Assembly (NCBI GenBank): GCA_947034885.2
Contig: OX344758.2
Span: 6,326,501 to 6,390,500, forward strand
DNA: 64,000 bases
Direction of reading: 5' to 3'
DNA from: Thuidium tamariscinum
Lineage: Eukaryota; Streptophyta; Bryopsida; Hypnales; Thuidiaceae
The notes under the pieces are model-generated. The model saw only the letters and a list, made by a program, of their open reading frames with translations, was not told where the DNA came from and made no database searches. Shown in pieces: positions 62,332-64,000 of this stretch (its first letter is position 1; each line of letters opens with the position of its first letter). A program made the position numbers and the translations under genes.

Positions 62332-63090
62332 AAACACGTAATATATCAAACTTGCAAGATAAAACTATCCTCAAACTGTTAACCTCCAAGAGCAGAAGCT
62401 TTCCGATACTAAGTTACCGGGGCATACAAACTAGCGATCGACGCCGGAATGTTTGAACCTCTTAAACCCAGAACGCCGCTGCTGGGAAGAGGTGCTCCAG
62501 ACAACTCAGGGCGGAACGTCGAGGAAGACGAAGTAGGGGAGTGTAGAGAACGTCATGGGAACATATGGGAACTGGAAGTTCAACTAGTTTAGCATTCAAT
62601 TTTGAAAATGAATGTTTATGATTTTTTTATTCAAGATTTTGAGAAGGGTGCACATTGCAAAATGCAAATCTTGATTTTTGTTTTGTGTTGATTGCTCTTT
62701 GAAATTAGTCTCAAATATTAAATTTTGGAAAAAAAATCACATTAGAAATTCATTTACAAATTTGTAGAGTAGATTTTGAGAGATCATAAATTGTTTGTGG
62801 TTTTATACATTATTTACTTTAAACTCACATTTTTAGGTGACCTCATTTTTGAATTTGACATGCATAAAGAAGGTTGATAGATTTGAATTTATACCATAAT
62901 AATTAAATATCATAATCTTTTGATCCACAAATGATATTATACTATTTGTTTTATTGTGTGATTTCTAACATGTTTGTATTGATTTCATACAATTACAATA
63001 ATAAAAAAATTTGATGAAAATTTTAATTTTCATTCAATTTAGAGCAAGTTTTAGGAAGTTCAAAAAAAGCCTTGGACATATAGGAGTTAA
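62332..63090. other. MAK16 upstream flank, no gene seen
   Basis: A moderately GC-rich stretch to about 62580 probably holds the MAK16 promoter. Beyond it the sequence is AT-rich without notable ORFs. Confidence 0.4.
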
Positions 63091-64000
63091 TCCCTAAAGG
63101 ATTGTTATCTCCTAGAGGGACAAAATGGATTTTGGGCACAATTTTATTGAGTTCCTATAAACATAGTTTTTGATGAAAACTTTTTTAAACTTTCTTATAA
63201 GATAAAGAAACTAAATAGTTTTGTAAAAGGACAATTTTATTTGAATTGGTGCTTTGGAGCAAGAGTTATACTGCAAAAAGCAAAAAACTTAACTCAACAC
63301 ACAACAAATTTCTTTTTGAAAAAAGACAAAATTAAAATAATTTTATTCTTAAAATTATATATCTTTGTCTACATGTAAAGCTTTGATTCATTATATTTGA
63401 ACTAGTAATGAGAAAGTTAAGGACAATATTGTTTTCAGGCAATTTCAACATCTTCTTGAAAAAATAACTTATAGGATTCAATCTTGAATGCAATTTTCAC
63501 ATTTTATCAAAAACAATTATTGGAAAAGATTTCATTTATTTGCTAGAACAATCTCACCATTGGAATTATTGTGTTTCAATTCCATATTAGAGCTATTAAT
63601 CATTTGGCTTTTCTTTCAATTTTTGACTTATTACTTCTAGTAGGGGTTGACAATTTCTTAAAGAAAGAAATCAAGTGTTTTGTTTGAGAATTTTTTTTAC
63701 CTATATCCTCAACTCAAATTTTTAATACAAAAAATTCTTAAATTCAAGTTCCATACTGCAATTTTTTTTCTAAAAATGGTGGTTGAAGTCATCTAAAATT
63801 GCAAACTATAGTTCCCAAAAGCTTTTTTTTCCAACTAAGAATGCTCATATCTTCTAGTCTATACAATCAAATTTCATGAAATTTTTACTACATGATCTCA
63901 AACAAGTTAAGTTTGAGATCCTAAACATAGATTCTTTAAGAAAATTATTTTCTTTAATAAATGCAGAAAAAATGGTAGTTTTGCATGGTTTTTGAAAAAA
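63091..64000. mobile_element. TTAA-flanked element, second copy of 9278-10198, cut by the window edge
   Basis: TTAA at 63087-63090 is followed by TCCCTAAAGG, then text collinear with the first copy ('gggacaaaatggattttgggcac', 'gaatgctcatatctt'). About 910 nt are visible, close to the 921 nt of the complete copy. Flanks differ, so this is an independent insertion. Confidence 0.75.

Overview
This is plant nuclear DNA: AT-rich, with genes split into many short GT-AG exons. It carries LRR receptor-like kinase (RLK) genes whose leucine-rich repeats sit on separate short exons, a MAK16 ribosome-biogenesis gene with telo-boxes upstream, and many small inverted-repeat transposons. A complete piggyBac element and several TTAA-flanked miniature elements argue mildly against a typical seed plant. 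I cannot name the species.

The backbone is a tandem array of related minus-strand RLK genes. Gene A enters from the left edge and shows only its signal-peptide exon (668-779). Gene B (24270-33733) is a decaying copy with four broken splice sites and a premature stop. Gene C (48257-57185) gives an uninterrupted 18-exon, 868-residue model: signal peptide, LRR N-cap, about ten LRRs, Cys-rich spacer, one membrane helix, and an RD-type kinase resembling the LRR-VIII group but lacking a malectin domain. All models were built by hand from the sequence, by comparing copies and matching splice phases.

The stretches between RLK genes (780-24269 and 33734-48256) are themselves duplicated and differ mostly by transposon insertions. 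The sister copy often supplies the empty site, so element boundaries and target-site duplications can be read directly. In the A-B interval these include three Harbinger/Tourist-like MITEs, several TTAA elements, a TATA-flanked MITE, a 5388-bp piggyBac element (12699-18086, transposase 14291-16963) and a 1490-bp mariner-like inverted-repeat element. In the B-C interval they include a CACTA-type hairpin MITE, a 760-bp TTAA element, another TTAA element and several smaller MITEs.

Upstream of gene C a complete nine-exon MAK16 gene (59976-62239, 313 residues) lies on the same strand. The right edge cuts a TTAA element that is also present at 9278-10198. Most RLK upstream regions contain a conserved TATA-like box about 300 bp from the ATG, and those of A and C carry a roughly 300-bp tandem repeat.

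No rRNA, tRNA or CRISPR array was found. The most noteworthy points are the complete piggyBac element, the splice-site decay of gene B (mostly C-to-T at CHG sites), a MITE forming the intron 11/exon 12 boundary in both RLK copies, and a 37-bp spacer inverted between two oppositely oriented MITEs.
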